Shown piece by piece: positions 18,701 to 27,851 of a DNA stretch of 64,000 nucleotides. Source of the stretch: an uncultured Saprospiraceae bacterium (GTDB taxonomy: Bacteria > Bacteroidota > Bacteroidia > Chitinophagales > Saprospiraceae); the NCBI GenBank assembly GCA_937928045.1, contig CALFWO010000016.1:29275-93274 (forward strand). The letters run 5' to 3'. The number at the start of each line of letters is the position of its first letter. The first letter of the stretch is position 1. A program made the translations under genes and the position numbers. The notes under the pieces were generated by a model that saw only the letters and a list, made by a program, of their open reading frames with translations, did not search any database and was not told the origin of the DNA.

Positions 18701-21700
18701 TAATCCTGGACTTCATTTTTATGACTATGCCTATGCCTTAAGTTATGGAGATGGTTCTTGTTCTAATTATATTGAAGAATCCACTTCTGGTCAAGAAATT
18801 AGATATATAGATCCACCAGAAATGAATTTTATTCCTGTAACCACACCAACATATACCTTGTTACGAGATACTGCCGAATTTACAGTTCAATATTGTAATA
18901 CTACTAATGATGCTGACATAGGTGCTTCTTGGTTGGCGATTGAAGATACATTAGGAAATGTTGAACTAGTCTCTGCGACTGATATAAGTTTGCCTGGTTC
19001 TCCAGTGGATGTGCCATTTATGAATTATGGAAGTGTCGGTAACAATTATGTTATGTTCACAGAAGGATTGAGTAGAGCTGATGGCGCAAATGGGTTAGAA
19101 ATTGTTTGTAATACTATTTTACTAAAGACCATTGTTACCCGATGTGGAACATTGGATTTCCTAGCAAAGTCAGGATGGGATTGTTTGCAACCAGATGCAG
19201 GTTGGACTCCTGCAGAATATGATCCTTGCGTTGATTTAGAACTGCCTCTTTCAATTATTGTTAGAGAACCGTTTATTGATGCTGATATCGAACAAGAGCC
19301 TTCTTTAACTTTAGATCTTTGCGATGCTAACGAGGTAATAATAAGGGTTAAGAATACTCAACAAGGTACCTTATATGACCTTCGTTCTTCTATTATATTG
19401 CCAACAGGAATCAACTTCGTACCTGGAAGTTTTCAAATCGCTTATCCTCATACTGCTGCTTTTGTAAATATTGCAACTGATCCGGTTGCAAATGGATCAA
19501 ATTCGTTAGGAAATATTTTCACCTACAACGATTTCTCTCAGATGGAGAGTTACTTAAATGACTTTGGTTTGAGCGGAGAAGATGCATTGATGCCCACTGA
19601 TTCTAATGAATTTTTATTAAGATTTGAAATTGCAACAGATTGTGATTTTATAGTCAATGATAGAGTATATTATTCTTTAACTGGTTCGAAAAGTTGTGGT
19701 GAAGATTCCAATACAGAATCTGGAGAAACAATTCCTTTAACGGTTAATGGTCTTCCAAATGCAGCAGATAATAGTTTTGACATCGATTTTGTTACGGGAA
19801 CATCTTTGATGCCAAATACCTCAAATACCATCGGAATAGAAGTTGAAAACACAAATGTAAATCCAACAGATGCTGATGATTTTATTAGTATCGAATTGCC
19901 CAATTACTTGGTATATGAATTTGGAACATCAGTAGGGGTTCAACCAATTGGATGGATTCCAGGTGAGCCGGTACAAGAATTGAACGGCGCGAATACTATT
20001 TACACTTGGCCAATGCCACTCGGATTAAATCAAGGAGAAGTTGCTGTATTGAATTTTAATGTTACTACAGCTGATATTCAATGTAGTTTGGGATCACTGG
20101 ATATCAATTTGAATACCTTGGTCCAATCAACAGTGACTTGTAGTACATCTGCGATGAATTGCGTGATTGAGACTTTGACTTCATCTAATAACGGTGCAAC
20201 GACAAACTTAAATATAAATCAACCTACACTAGCTTTCAATAATGTTTCTTATACTTCAACTTGTTTGGATGGAGTTTCTGAATCAATTGAAGTTATTGGA
20301 AGTTTATTGAATGGTGGTGATCCAGTAAATGCCGCAATTATTAATATTAACTTTTATTTTGATAATGATGGCTCTGGTGCATTGGAAGGTACTGAACCTT
20401 TAATTGGATCGACATCGGCTGCTGGACCAGTATTAATGGGAGCAAGTACTTCATTTGGCTTTACTTCAGATATTTTACTTAGCCAATTATGTGGAATAAT
20501 TGCTCAAGTAGATACGACGGGTCTTGGAGTCTGTGATATAGCTGAAATTGAAATTGGAAGCCCTCAGCTAATTAATGCTGGAGCAGATGATCTATTTTGT
20601 GCAACTCAGCCAACAACTATTAATACAGAACTTGGGGATGCAGCTTGTAACGGTTTAGCAGGATATACTTATACATGGACTGCAATCGCTCCGGCTTCAA
20701 CAGTAAATCTTAGTGCGACGGATGTGGCGAATCCAACATTAACATTACCTCATGATGCCTTGGTGGAAGATACGTTACAATTTATCCTTACAACCGATAG
20801 ACCGGCTTGTGGTTCTAATTTGAGTACTTCTGATACTGTTTCAATTATTAGGGGATTAGGAGTTGTTTTAAATGTAGTAAGTCCGGTAAGTACCAGTTCA
20901 GGAGTTCCAATTTCCATTGGAGCGAATGCATCTTTTGGAACAATGCCTTATACATACAATTGGACTCCGGCAATGGGATTAAATGATCCAACTATTGCCA
21001 ATCCAATGGCAACAATATTCGAAACTACCACTTTCCAAGTTGAAGTGACTTCTGCTACAGGATGTTCTGCCATAGCGGATGTAGTTGTGGTAATTGAGGA
21101 TTGTATAGACCCAGTAGTTAATTCATTAGTCTTAACTCAATCGGATTGTCGATTTGATAATGGAAAAGCAACTATTAATCTTGCTCAAAATGAGAGTGGA
21201 TATGAATACACTTGGACACCAGATATTGGAACGGCCAATACCATTGGAAATGAAAGAAGTAACCTTCCTGTAGGAAGTTATTCTGTGTTTATTGAGTCGT
21301 TGGGAATTACGGGTTGTGAATCAACAATTGACTTTATTATTTCTTCTTATGATGGGCCTCAAGTTGATACTGTAACTACTGCAGCTACTTGTAATCTTTC
21401 CGACGGAACAGCAACCTTAAGTCCTGCAGGCTTAACCTATGAATGGAGTGATCTTGGAACGGGAAGTACAAGAAATGATTTGGCATCTGGAGTTTACTTT
21501 GTAACAGTCTATGATCCGGCAGATCCGGATTGTAAAAATGTAATAGAAGTGATTATAGACGAGGTGTCCAATTTGCAAGCGTCTGTAGCAATAAATAACC
21601 ATGCATCAGGTTGTACTGCTTCGGACGGCTCAGCTACTATTTCAGTAACAGGAGGGTCTGGCAATTATACTTATAGTTGGCTTTCGGGTTCAAACACCGA

Positions 21701-23930
21701 TGCCAATCTTAGTCCTGGTGTATATGTGGTAACAGTTACCGATACTGATCCAACGGGATGTCAAACAGAAGTAATTTTCGCTATAGAAGGCGGGACCGAT
21801 TTAGCTTTGATTTCAGTAAATGGAACATCAGATATTTTATGTGCCGATCAAGGCAACGGCGCTATAGATTTCAACGTAAGTTCCGATCCAAATATTTTTA
21901 TTCCGGCAGATACCATTATTACAAATGGAGTCGATACTTTCCAAAATGGAATGTTACCGGGAGGGTCGTATTGTATGTTAATATTGGATAATACTGGATG
22001 CATAGGAGCATCGAATTGCTTTGACATTATTGAACCAGAGCATATCCAATTAGTCTTTACCGTTTCGCCTCCTTGCCCGGAAGATGGAGCTATTGAGTTA
22101 ACTATTTTGGGAGGTACAAAGCCTTTCAATATTGATTGGGCTGATATATCTGGAAATGATGATATTGAAGACAGAACTGGTTTAGATGTTGGATCTTACC
22201 AAGTCTTGGTGACAGATGTTAATGGATGTTTTGTAAATGAAGATGAAATCTTATTAGAAAACTGTCCTACCGCCTGTGATTATTTCTTTGGACTAGAAAC
22301 TATTACTGAGGCTGCGGGAGATTGTCAAGATGTATTTAGTATTTGCCTTGATATTTTCTCGGATGAAATAGATCACTATGTTGTTTCAGATAATGGAGTA
22401 GTCTACGATGGGAATTATTTAGGATGTAATAATGACACCACGTTGTCATATGTTTACACTGCGGTTATTTTGAATCTGCCACCTCCTTATACAGTGGTGA
22501 ATTGGGATATAAACGGAAATAGTTTTAGTGGAGACTTTGCAGATTTTCAAGCCTTAACAGATAGTATGAATGTTTGGGATCCGGCTGGAAATTGGATACT
22601 TGAACCAACAGCCAATTCTATTTTAGGAGGAGCAATGAGTACGAATTATGGACAATTGTCCATTGAAAGTCAAAATGGATTTAGCGTGCCACCATTAGAG
22701 CCTATCGAAACGATTACACCTAATTCATTGGCCTTAGAGATAGGTACTGGTTTGCACACAATAATTGTTACGGATACCATTGGAGGATGTAGCGACACCC
22801 TGTTTACCAACATTAGTTGTCCACCTTATGAATTACAGTTTGATACGTTATGTGTAACCGAATCAGGTTCGTTTACAATTGATACTTCAAGATTAGATCT
22901 TTCAGGAACAGTAATTTCTTCTTCAAATATTTGCGGTCCAAACCTCTTAACAGATCCCGTAGTATTCAGTTACGATGCTACGACATTGATGGTTACTTAT
23001 TCGGCAGCGACAGTAGGAATTGATTCTGCTTGTATTGAATTTATTACTGACAGTGGTGTTAGAGATACGATTTCCTTTTTCATAACTGCCCAGGATTGTG
23101 GAGCATTTTATTGTGATTCAGTTTACATTCTTCAGACAAAAGAATTTTGTTTAGATGCTTCAGAATTAAGTGGACCCATTACATCAATTACAAATATTTG
23201 TGATGATAATATTAATCCGGTGGTGGATATAACTTATGATATTTCAACAGGATGTGTTCAATACACTGGAGTAGAATTAGGACAAGACACAGCTTGTATC
23301 CAGTACTGTGATCAATTTGGTATTTGTGATACAATCTATTTATGTCTGGAAACTGTTCCATACTTTGATCCACCAGTAGCAAATGACGGCCCTTGTGATA
23401 CGACATACTCTGGAAAGCCTTTAGTAATTGATTTCAAAGCAGATGATATTCTTTTCGGAGGAATTGATACTGCTTACATTATTGAGCCACCGCTTTATGG
23501 AACTATCGGAATGAATGGTGATAATCAACTTAATCCGGATTGCACAGCGACGTACACTGCTGATGAAGAAATCTGTGAGCGATATGACGAATTTACCTAC
23601 ATGGTGTGTACTCCAAATGGTTGCGATACTTCGACTGTCTGTATTTGGATTAAATGTTCTGATATAATAATATTTACCGCTGTTTCGCCAAATGGTGATG
23701 GAGTAAATGACAACTTCCATATTGGAGGTATAGAAGAATATCCAGATAACGAATTGATGATTTTCAATAGATGGGGTAATAAAGTTTACCAAACTGAAGG
23801 TTATGAAAACGATTGGAACGGAAGATGGCAAGATGATAGGGAAGTGCCAGACGGTACCTATTTCTATATTCTAAAATTAAATGATCGAGAGAATCGTACA
23901 TTTAACGGATACTTTGAGCTTTATCGCTAA
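15786..23930 (+). CDS. Giant T9SS-secreted surface protein with SprB-like repeats and gliding-motility C-terminal domain
   Basis: The 2715-residue form starts at the ATG at 15786, directly before a signal peptide (KRHVIFFYSFMLFANLLVAQ). An in-frame GTG at 15672 would add 38 residues that spoil that signal. The long N-terminal part is made of DUF11-like beta domains with many cysteines. A PKD-like domain (about 20860-21100), five SprB-like modules (21103-22263) and two tandem modules (22851-23346) follow. An Ig-like domain (about 23365-23665) comes next. The last 85 residues are a gliding-motility-associated C-terminal domain (AVSPNGDGVND, FNRWGNKVY, DGTYFYIL), the type B signal for T9SS. It is likely a cell-surface adhesin or motility filament protein. 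No PorP/SprF gene follows it, which is unusual. Confidence 0.9.
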   Translation: MKRHVIFFYSFMLFANLLVAQDNFDVNFQTTPDFINVCGDADQEVVTVSLTTNSTEIRSNISVTTHFFEGIELVNFDASGSTAGVNLIDASDPKNPIFSLPDMDPLGLNEVNLSLEVRSDCGYIDTLQSGSGIFDVVDEWEFDYDLTSQSGLNESALTELYRDALAFPIFNLDVNNTFGPAKLNDCFSREITLQNSGLAGFVDSVFYENTQGAGVYVQAIYVNGVAITFDKVLTGTDTLISFGLGASEFMSIAGGDGDQFLDPDEIVVITEDVCLLDCLGDRASDHDISWGCGGVFCETVTAVDFIAVGQGAADVQVYENGVIADVDAGYCQTGNKTLVFSNEGIEIDAGFATMLDVSAGISLNYVGTSGQMSHGGFDITEMYIGTVQIPVPAYLIDLDNNPLFLNVDPDGPGGLSDFDGDGYFDDLELNESFEVTVYYEFDCTSAAGTDDYCRNDVGTNFSGLVNFTNLCGDRLERFNINYSSTENKWTEDVFTTSTDASMLSDTVFLNLEEKRKVSSFSRTCGDGEEYRISVVLPQGFNLLPGATTFLLGDGLTPLAMTSNVVSNDTLYLTFDASPTGVTGIPLLHRISLAFQADCSAIVGPTSFPFQWSHYCPSCDCEHVWHCEEFIGPYIHTGPSCPPLVCPFGVQTTSFEVERTTFGFTDRNYTTPFSTPVTNAGISCDSVEMTISNLVGNTNLTDSIGMVITYNNPDASISPIETFLFANGNLEIIQGAGTFNCSVQASQLTVTSVDSIKTLNFDLNSCLVDNGITLMPGDEINFVGKFTINPDAPSTISNFESVKNLRGYGYALEAGVEYACDNYGDDFTVGIFRIQTAYPNVQTQIRGCQEVALNVQISSQLNEYTDVFGFEHRPVIMVDSLVIDYDPTILESFGQLEPSLVMLGHPIFGDNPMPMPPVDNGTPGRYIINLDTLAWGPSMVDGAAAAPFIFTIRAIPNCQTSFGNQIGSNNYSFNPGLHFYDYAYALSYGDGSCSNYIEESTSGQEIRYIDPPEMNFIPVTTPTYTLLRDTAEFTVQYCNTTNDADIGASWLAIEDTLGNVELVSATDISLPGSPVDVPFMNYGSVGNNYVMFTEGLSRADGANGLEIVCNTILLKTIVTRCGTLDFLAKSGWDCLQPDAGWTPAEYDPCVDLELPLSIIVREPFIDADIEQEPSLTLDLCDANEVIIRVKNTQQGTLYDLRSSIILPTGINFVPGSFQIAYPHTAAFVNIATDPVANGSNSLGNIFTYNDFSQMESYLNDFGLSGEDALMPTDSNEFLLRFEIATDCDFIVNDRVYYSLTGSKSCGEDSNTESGETIPLTVNGLPNAADNSFDIDFVTGTSLMPNTSNTIGIEVENTNVNPTDADDFISIELPNYLVYEFGTSVGVQPIGWIPGEPVQELNGANTIYTWPMPLGLNQGEVAVLNFNVTTADIQCSLGSLDINLNTLVQSTVTCSTSAMNCVIETLTSSNNGATTNLNINQPTLAFNNVSYTSTCLDGVSESIEVIGSLLNGGDPVNAAIININFYFDNDGSGALEGTEPLIGSTSAAGPVLMGASTSFGFTSDILLSQLCGIIAQVDTTGLGVCDIAEIEIGSPQLINAGADDLFCATQPTTINTELGDAACNGLAGYTYTWTAIAPASTVNLSATDVANPTLTLPHDALVEDTLQFILTTDRPACGSNLSTSDTVSIIRGLGVVLNVVSPVSTSSGVPISIGANASFGTMPYTYNWTPAMGLNDPTIANPMATIFETTTFQVEVTSATGCSAIADVVVVIEDCIDPVVNSLVLTQSDCRFDNGKATINLAQNESGYEYTWTPDIGTANTIGNERSNLPVGSYSVFIESLGITGCESTIDFIISSYDGPQVDTVTTAATCNLSDGTATLSPAGLTYEWSDLGTGSTRNDLASGVYFVTVYDPADPDCKNVIEVIIDEVSNLQASVAINNHASGCTASDGSATISVTGGSGNYTYSWLSGSNTDANLSPGVYVVTVTDTDPTGCQTEVIFAIEGGTDLALISVNGTSDILCADQGNGAIDFNVSSDPNIFIPADTIITNGVDTFQNGMLPGGSYCMLILDNTGCIGASNCFDIIEPEHIQLVFTVSPPCPEDGAIELTILGGTKPFNIDWADISGNDDIEDRTGLDVGSYQVLVTDVNGCFVNEDEILLENCPTACDYFFGLETITEAAGDCQDVFSICLDIFSDEIDHYVVSDNGVVYDGNYLGCNNDTTLSYVYTAVILNLPPPYTVVNWDINGNSFSGDFADFQALTDSMNVWDPAGNWILEPTANSILGGAMSTNYGQLSIESQNGFSVPPLEPIETITPNSLALEIGTGLHTIIVTDTIGGCSDTLFTNISCPPYELQFDTLCVTESGSFTIDTSRLDLSGTVISSSNICGPNLLTDPVVFSYDATTLMVTYSAATVGIDSACIEFITDSGVRDTISFFITAQDCGAFYCDSVYILQTKEFCLDASELSGPITSITNICDDNINPVVDITYDISTGCVQYTGVELGQDTACIQYCDQFGICDTIYLCLETVPYFDPPVANDGPCDTTYSGKPLVIDFKADDILFGGIDTAYIIEPPLYGTIGMNGDNQLNPDCTATYTADEEICERYDEFTYMVCTPNGCDTSTVCIWIKCSDIIIFTAVSPNGDGVNDNFHIGGIEEYPDNELMIFNRWGNKVYQTEGYENDWNGRWQDDREVPDGTYFYILKLNDRENRTFNGYFELYR
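21103..22263 (+). repeat. Five SprB-like modules
   Basis: Successive modules of 65-80 residues share a Cys, then D-G-x-A-T/I, a Trp, a motif L-x-x-G-x-Y-x-V-x-V-x-D, and a closing Cys. Examples are SPGVYVVTVTD near 21712 and DVGSYQVLVTD near 22183. This matches the SprB repeat of flavobacterial gliding adhesins. The fourth module (about 21810-22040) is the most diverged and has lost the Trp. Confidence 0.7.
22851..23346 (+). repeat. Two tandem modules with an NIC motif in the adhesin
   Basis: Two units, 22851-23099 and 23148-23346, share this order: Cys, L-D/S-L-S-G, a SSNIC or ITNIC motif, D-P-V or N-P-V, then DSACI or DTACI, and finally DTI. They differ from the SprB-like modules before them. 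I do not recognise a named family. Confidence 0.5.
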
Positions 23931-23952
23931 TAACAAATATACTAAGTGATTT

Positions 23953-23986
23953 AAAACCGATTGTATTGAAAAATACAATCGGTTTT
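23953..23986 (+). terminator. Strong terminator after the giant adhesin gene
   Basis: AAAACCGATTGTATT (23953-23967) and AATACAATCGGTTTT (23972-23986) form a 15-bp perfect stem with a GAAA loop and a following T-run. It lies 22 bases after the stop. Confidence 0.95.
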
Positions 23987-24680
23987 TTGTTTGGACAATT
24001 TTCTAAATATACTTTTCTGAAATCTATTGCCGGGAATATTCTGACAATATTGGAATAAGAAAAATGAGAGTTATGATCACGAGTTGATAATTGTTTTTAT
24101 TCTTCGTTACTTTTTATTTTGTCAACATTTCAGTTGAAATACTTTATGCCGCTGCTTTCTTAGGAATGATGATTGTTTATGTCATTTTTAAGGGATAATT
24201 TACGTCGTTTTATTCCTGTCATTCCTTCTTTAATGCCACTTTTTAGAATTACTAATTATCTTTAATTGCTATAGGTATTTATACCGGAAACTATAAGAAA
24301 AATTCGGTAAGGTGGAGGGGCGAAATTTACTAACGATATGAAATAATTGATTTATTAGAAGTCAAAATTTATCATTATCTCTTCGCAAAATCATATTTGA
24401 GATACTAAACTAAAATAACTTTTCATGCATACTCATTGCGGAAATAAATTATAATTAAACTAAAGTATCATATAATGAAATCGGGATTGATATTGAATTT
24501 TTTCAATCATTCGAGGCATAAAATTTTCCTGACCATATTACAAATTAGTCAAGCTCAAATGAGTTAATCAAATCTGTAAAATAAAATGAGAAAGATGAAA
24601 AAATACTATTTGGGAGTATTGGTTTTATCACTTGAAATTATAATTGGCCGAAGAAATATGGAATAGTTGGCGTTCAAAGA
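23987..24680. other. Gene-poor AT-rich stretch with short decayed frames
   Basis: No intact gene is visible over almost 700 bases. Two pieces look like coding remnants. Bases 24121-24198 read in frame as the end of a small membrane protein (SVEILYAAAFLGMMIVYVIF, then stop). Bases 24586-24666 give a 26-codon frame that begins like a signal peptide (MKKYYLGVLVLSLEII) and stops at once. Both are probably relics of lost genes. I see no repeat, transposase fragment or RNA gene here. Confidence 0.4.
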
Positions 24681-24714
24681 AAAATGGATGTAAAAATTAA
24701 TTTACATCCATTTT
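24681..24714 (-). terminator. Terminator for the orphan gene at 24738-25163
   Basis: AAAATGGATGTAAA (24681-24694) and TTTACATCCATTTT (24701-24714) form a 14-bp perfect stem with a 6-base loop. It sits 24 bases beyond the stop of the minus-strand gene. Confidence 0.8.
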
Positions 24715-24737
24715 AAGAAGTGAGTAAAGATTTCTTG

Positions 24738-25163
24738 TTACCGTGTAAATGGGTTTATATTTGGAGAAATCTTTTGCGTCATCCAAGGGCGTTCAAAATA
24801 ATCTTTCAAGCCTTCTGCTGTAAATTTTTCAAATCTTTTTTCCGAAAATAAATTTAGTACAAGTTTAGCATTTTCATGTTTTAACGCTTTACGAATAATG
24901 TACAACAGCTTAATAATATGACTAGCGTTATCAATATTTTCAAGTACGCGTGCATTGTTTTCAAGTATAGGAGAAAAAGCTTTATCTACATCGGCTACTT
25001 TAGGATTACCTAAGGGCTCAATATCCACATAACTTTTTACGGCTTGGTTTATCCTAAATTCTTGATACTGAATTTTGGAATCCAAAATACCTAAAACCTG
25101 ATCCATTAATCCGCTCGGATAACTGCGATGATGTAATGTAGGGACCTTTAATTTTGCTACCAT
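24738..25163 (-). CDS. Hypothetical protein, mostly helical
   Basis: I do not recognise this 141-residue protein. The ATG at 25163 is preferred to an in-frame TTG at 25199, which would add 12 residues. There is no signal peptide or membrane segment. The sequence is rich in Lys, Asn and Ile, with predicted helices (for example SHIIKLLYIIRKALKHENAKLVLNL written as two halves around HIIKLLYI and KHENAKLV), so it is likely cytoplasmic. It has its own strong terminator and about 250 bases of free space upstream, which supports a real gene. It lies alone in a degraded area, so horizontal gain or a lineage-specific gene is possible. Confidence 0.6.
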   Translation of the reverse strand: MVAKLKVPTLHHRSYPSGLMDQVLGILDSKIQYQEFRINQAVKSYVDIEPLGNPKVADVDKAFSPILENNARVLENIDNASHIIKLLYIIRKALKHENAKLVLNLFSEKRFEKFTAEGLKDYFERPWMTQKISPNINPFTR

Positions 25164-25449
25164 GGGTATTGTTTTAAATGATTGATTGGAGGATAGCAAT
25201 GTTTTTCTCTAAGAGATATTAGAAGAATTACAAATAGCATGCTAATGCCAAAAAAAAGGGGCTATTTTATGAAAAAGAACACTTTAATCTGTGACAATGG
25301 GGTATTTGATATTTAGATTAATTATAAAGCTTAATGCGCTGATTACTAGGTTTTAACGCAAATAAAAATCTAAACAAGCCCGAAAAGTGACCATTTTACC
25401 GAGTAAATTTCGGTCCAACAACTGCAAAATTAAGTCACATTTGGAGGAA

Positions 25450-26217
25450 TTAGCGCCCTTTAAATTTAATCCAACCAGACAAATCAGCTTTTCCTTCCAT
25501 AGTTTCTAATAGGCTAGATTCTAAGAAGACATCCTTTCCTTCAACCCTTGCATTGGGAATGCTTGTTCTTTTTACCTTTCCAGGCAAATGATAAATCAGT
25601 TTATAACTTGCATCGGCCAACATCATTTTCATCATTTGCATGGTTTCGTCATTGACCCCATTTTGTTCAGGTGTTGCCAACTTTGCTCTGGTAATCATCT
25701 TTTTAGCATGATTATACATCGGTTCGTTATTTAATGTTTTTCCACCAACTATTCCATTCATCATGCCTCCCAATGCAGCCATCTCTTGATTCTCCATACT
25801 CAGTTTGCTGAAGTCCTTTAGAAATTGGTCAATTTGACTGACCTTTTCGAAATCTAAAGTGAAAACGGTTTTCATTATCTCTTTTTCCTCAGAAATCACT
25901 TGATGAATCGAAATCTTGTCCAATAGTTCAGGATGACTAAAGTCTTTGACAAAATCAGCAGGTGCATCCTTAAAATACATTGTGGTATCCATTTCTATAG
26001 GCCCTTCCAAATCAGGCATCTGATCATTCTCTCCTTGATCACCAAGACTTTGCATCATTCCTCGAAGGCCCCCTCCCTCCATTACAGCACTAGCATCCAT
26101 AGTTATACTATATTGCCCGGAACCATCTTTTTTCAAAAATATTTCTTCAATGATGTTTATACAGCCAGTAAAGGTACAAGCTAAAAATACGATGGTAAAA
26201 AGTGATAATTTGTTCAT
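25450..26217 (-). CDS. Lipoprotein of unknown function
   Basis: A 255-residue precursor with a lipoprotein signal peptide. Cys19 follows TFTG, and the mature chain starts CINIIEE. The body opens IFLKKDGSGQYSITMDAS, a beta-hairpin start seen in Bacteroidota lipoproteins of unknown role. It is unusually rich in Met (GMMQSL, LGGMMNG, TMQMMKMML). No catalytic motif is visible. It is divergent from the MoxR-like ATPase gene across 143 bases. Likely placement is the periplasmic face of the inner membrane or the outer membrane. Confidence 0.8.
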   Translation of the reverse strand: MNKLSLFTIVFLACTFTGCINIIEEIFLKKDGSGQYSITMDASAVMEGGGLRGMMQSLGDQGENDQMPDLEGPIEMDTTMYFKDAPADFVKDFSHPELLDKISIHQVISEEKEIMKTVFTLDFEKVSQIDQFLKDFSKLSMENQEMAALGGMMNGIVGGKTLNNEPMYNHAKKMITRAKLATPEQNGVNDETMQMMKMMLADASYKLIYHLPGKVKRTSIPNARVEGKDVFLESSLLETMEGKADLSGWIKFKGR

Positions 26218-26360
26218 TTAATCTGTTTTTCTTTTATCCTCCAAATAAACGCCTTTTATTTGTCAATCTTGTAGACAAGAATGAAGATTTCATTTGTATA
26301 AAGTAACAACAAAATGGACCTCAAGCTGTTTTCATTTTCAATAAAATAATTTAAGATTAT

Positions 26361-27833
26361 ATGGCACAAGCAAAAACGCTGGGAGCACTTAAGAAAACAG
26401 GATATACTTCGAAGTCTATTAAGCAAGAATTAAGAGCCAATCTTATTCAAAGGTTAAAACAGAAGGAAACAGTTTTCTCTGGCATTCTCGGATTTGAGAA
26501 CACTGTTATTCCTGATTTAGAAAGAGCTATTTTGTCTCGCCATAATATCCTGTTACTTGGATTGAGAGGGCAAGCAAAAACCAGATTGGCTAGAATGCTT
26601 GTGAATCTTCTTGATGAATATGTCCCAGTAGTCGAAGGATCCGAATTAAATGATGATCCCATGGCACCGATTTCGAAATTTGCCATCGAGAAGATAAAAG
26701 AACTTGGGGATAAAACACCAATCAGTTGGATGCACAGAGAAGAAAGGTATGTAGAAAAATTGGCTACTCCGGATGTAAGCATTGCAGATCTGGTTGGCGA
26801 TGTAGATCCAATAAAAGCAGCAACACTCAAGCTACCTTATTCGGATGAGCGTGTAATTCACTTTGGATTGATTCCACGTTCTCATCGATGTATTTTTGTA
26901 ATCAATGAATTACCCGATTTGCAAGCAAGAATTCAAGTGTCTTTATTTAATATTCTCCAAGAAGGGGATATGCAAATCAGAGGATTTAAATTAAGACTAC
27001 CGCTAGAAATCCAATTCCTTTTTACAGCGAATCCAGAAGACTATACGAATCGAGGAAGCATAATTACACCTTTAAAGGATCGTATTGAAAGTCAAATCTT
27101 AACTCATTATCCTACAACTATTGACATTGCTAAGACGATAACGCAACAAGAAGCAAGGTTGGCTGATGATCAAGTAAAATCTGTTGAAGTCGCAGATTTG
27201 CTCAAAGAGATGATGGAAAGAGTAAGTTTCAAGGCAAGAGAAAGTGAGTTTGTTGATGAAAAGTCCGGGGTGTCGGCCAGATTATCAATATCCGGTTATG
27301 AGAATTTGGTGAGTACAGCAGAAAGAAGAATGTTGATTAACGGAGAGAAAAAGACAAATGCTAGAATCACGGACTTCTGGGGAGTTATTCCCGCCATAAC
27401 GGGAAAAGTGGAGTTGGTCTATGAAGGAGAACAAGAAGGGCCATACAATGTTGCTTTGGCTTTGATGGGAGCGGCAATAAAGGACTTATTCTTGGATTAC
27501 TTTCCTGATCCAGAAAAATTAGAACGTGGAGTACAGAAAGATCCATACGGAACAATAAGAACTTACTTTTCTGCGGGCAATATAGTAGAATTAGAAAACA
27601 ATGCTTCTGACAAAGACTATAAAAAAGTCTTGACCAAAATACCTGGTCTTGAAAAAATTATAGACAATCTAGGCTTAGATAAAAATGATAAATTGCTATA
27701 CATGGAATTGGCTTTGCATGGACTTTCTGAATTCAATATCATTTCAAAAGACTTTTTAGGAGCAAGCTTTTCTTTCAAAGATTTATTGGCTAATATGTTT
27801 GATGATGAAGATGACGGATTTAGCAGCAATTAA
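26361..27833 (+). CDS. MoxR/magnesium-chelatase-like AAA+ ATPase
   Basis: A 490-residue AAA+ ATPase with Walker A GLRGQAKT (67-74), a Walker B-like FVINELPDL, and sensor region LFTANPEDYTNRG. It resembles the BchI/MoxR branch, whose members remodel partner proteins, commonly together with a von Willebrand A (vWA) domain protein. No vWA gene is next to it here; the next gene, 18 bases on, encodes a YciO/Sua5 protein. The Walker B acidic pair is NE rather than the usual DE, as in related MoxR-like proteins. The substrate cannot be inferred. A TTG-N17-TTCATTTG promoter-like sequence lies at 26269-26296. Confidence 0.85.
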   Translation: MAQAKTLGALKKTGYTSKSIKQELRANLIQRLKQKETVFSGILGFENTVIPDLERAILSRHNILLLGLRGQAKTRLARMLVNLLDEYVPVVEGSELNDDPMAPISKFAIEKIKELGDKTPISWMHREERYVEKLATPDVSIADLVGDVDPIKAATLKLPYSDERVIHFGLIPRSHRCIFVINELPDLQARIQVSLFNILQEGDMQIRGFKLRLPLEIQFLFTANPEDYTNRGSIITPLKDRIESQILTHYPTTIDIAKTITQQEARLADDQVKSVEVADLLKEMMERVSFKARESEFVDEKSGVSARLSISGYENLVSTAERRMLINGEKKTNARITDFWGVIPAITGKVELVYEGEQEGPYNVALALMGAAIKDLFLDYFPDPEKLERGVQKDPYGTIRTYFSAGNIVELENNASDKDYKKVLTKIPGLEKIIDNLGLDKNDKLLYMELALHGLSEFNIISKDFLGASFSFKDLLANMFDDEDDGFSSN

Positions 27834-27851
27834 CTTTTAATTTATTGGAAG

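Noticed and set aside
23421..23831. 136-codon minus-strand frame inside the giant adhesin gene
   Set aside because: It is antisense to the Ig-like and C-terminal sorting domains, which are clearly coding on the plus strand.
25235..25244. Palindrome TAGCATGCTA
   Set aside because: Only 10 bp, single copy, and not placed at a clear promoter distance from any gene.
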